A DNA stretch of 12,962 bases from Lentisphaeria bacterium (GTDB lineage Bacteria; Verrucomicrobiota; Lentisphaeria; JABSQK01; UBA12247). The stretch lies in the NCBI GenBank assembly GCA_003477185.1, contig DMTJ01000171.1:1-12962 (forward strand), read 5' to 3'. Positions 12,577-12,962 of the stretch are shown piece by piece (positions within the stretch are counted from its first letter, which is position 1; the number at the start of each line of letters is the position of its first letter). The translations under genes were made by a program, and so were the position numbers. The notes beneath the pieces are model-generated. The model was not told where the DNA came from. It ran no database searches and saw only the letters and a list, made by a program, of their open reading frames with translations.

Positions 12577-12962
12577 ATGAATGCATTAATGATGTGGCAG
12601 CGAAGGGTTCTGGTTTGCCTTGCTGCCTTGATGGCCTGCAGTTGGCTGAGTTTCGGCCAAGAGACCTTAGATCCGCGACCTGACCTGACGGCGGTTTCCG
12701 TGAGTGGCGCGCAGGTGCTTCCACTCGAGACTCCAAAGCTTTTTACGGACGTGATCGGCTTCGACTTTGTCGAGATCGTGGTAGATGTGCGGAATTTGAC
12801 CGACGCCTGGCCGGATGAAGCGCCGCTTTCGCTGGTGATTACGGATGCGTCCGGGAACGTGGTTTGGTCCTATGAAGAGCCTGTGCCGCTGGCTGGCCAG
12901 CACGTGCTGCACACCAATTTGGGGGTCGGCGAGTACGTGTTGACTGCGATGGTGGATCCGCA
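12577..12962 (+). CDS. Secreted protein of unknown function, N-terminal part (runs off the window)
   Basis: The frame is open from ATG 12577 to the right edge, giving 128 residues. An AAGG site lies nine bases upstream. The N-terminus is a signal peptide: MNALMMWQRRVLVCLAALM with basic residues before the hydrophobic core. Cleavage is probably after WLSFG; the Cys in LMAC could instead make it a lipoprotein, though Met at that position fits poorly. The rest is beta-rich (EIVVDVRNLTDAWPDEAPL, then VITDASGNVVWSYEEPVPL), which looks like an immunoglobulin-like or CARDB-type fold. It resembles periplasmic or surface proteins, but no family is certain. Confidence 0.75.
   Translation, partial: MNALMMWQRRVLVCLAALMACSWLSFGQETLDPRPDLTAVSVSGAQVLPLETPKLFTDVIGFDFVEIVVDVRNLTDAWPDEAPLSLVITDASGNVVWSYEEPVPLAGQHVLHTNLGVGEYVLTAMVDP

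Noticed and set aside
1..12962. CRISPR array, transposon ends, tRNA or phage attachment site
   Set aside because: I saw no regularly spaced repeats, no terminal inverted repeats with target duplications, no transposase or integrase, and no tRNA-like cloverleaf.

Overview
The window is about 13 kb of GC-rich bacterial chromosome. It holds ordinary housekeeping genes packed into three tight transcription units, with two gene-poor gaps. I infer a marine Verrucomicrobiota of the Opitutae type (Coraliomargarita/Puniceicoccaceae-like). The pointers are a gamma-alpha fused KorA with KorB, an archaeal-type PurO IMP cyclohydrolase in a bacterium, a secreted discoidin-like protein and a cyanobacterial/plastid-style RNase II. 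No rRNA or marker gene is present, so this placement is tentative.

Layout. (1) Bases 120-3412, minus strand: a run of five genes with overlaps or zero gaps, read as small C-terminal-anchored protein, yqgE, secreted OB/discoidin-like protein, proC, ung. (2) A divergent DUF1294 membrane protein follows at 3527-3793 (+). (3) A roughly 300-base stretch (3794-4101) has no convincing gene. (4) Bases 4102-9338, plus strand: a strong extended -10 promoter with an inverted repeat over it, then sixA, RNase II/R, korA and korB, coupled by overlaps of 8, -18 and 8 bases. (5) Bases 9492-11881, minus strand: MscS channel, zinc-ribbon membrane protein, yqeY and purO, coupled by two ATGA overlaps and a 10-base gap. 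(6) Bases 11882-12576 have no intact gene but hold a decayed reading frame with two in-frame TAG codons, a cluster of hairpins and a promoter. (7) The start of a secreted-protein gene runs off the right edge.

The signal that gene annotation does not explain is a 13-base palindrome, TGCGGA-S-TCCGCA (S = G or C). It occurs perfectly four times: in proC, in an intergenic region, in the RNase gene and in korB. All three coding copies lie in the same codon phase and encode Ala-Glu/Asp-Ser-Ala. A near-copy in korA encodes Ala-Glu-Thr-Ala. The element behaves like the cyanobacterial HIP1 repeat and, as HIP1 does with GATC, it has a methyltransferase-type core (GANTC) at its centre.

The genes are mostly unrelated core functions: uracil repair, proline synthesis, RNA decay, 2-oxoacid oxidation to acyl-CoA with reduced ferredoxin, purine synthesis and osmotic safety. 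I found no CRISPR array, transposase, tRNA, rRNA or phage gene, and no defence or secretion system.
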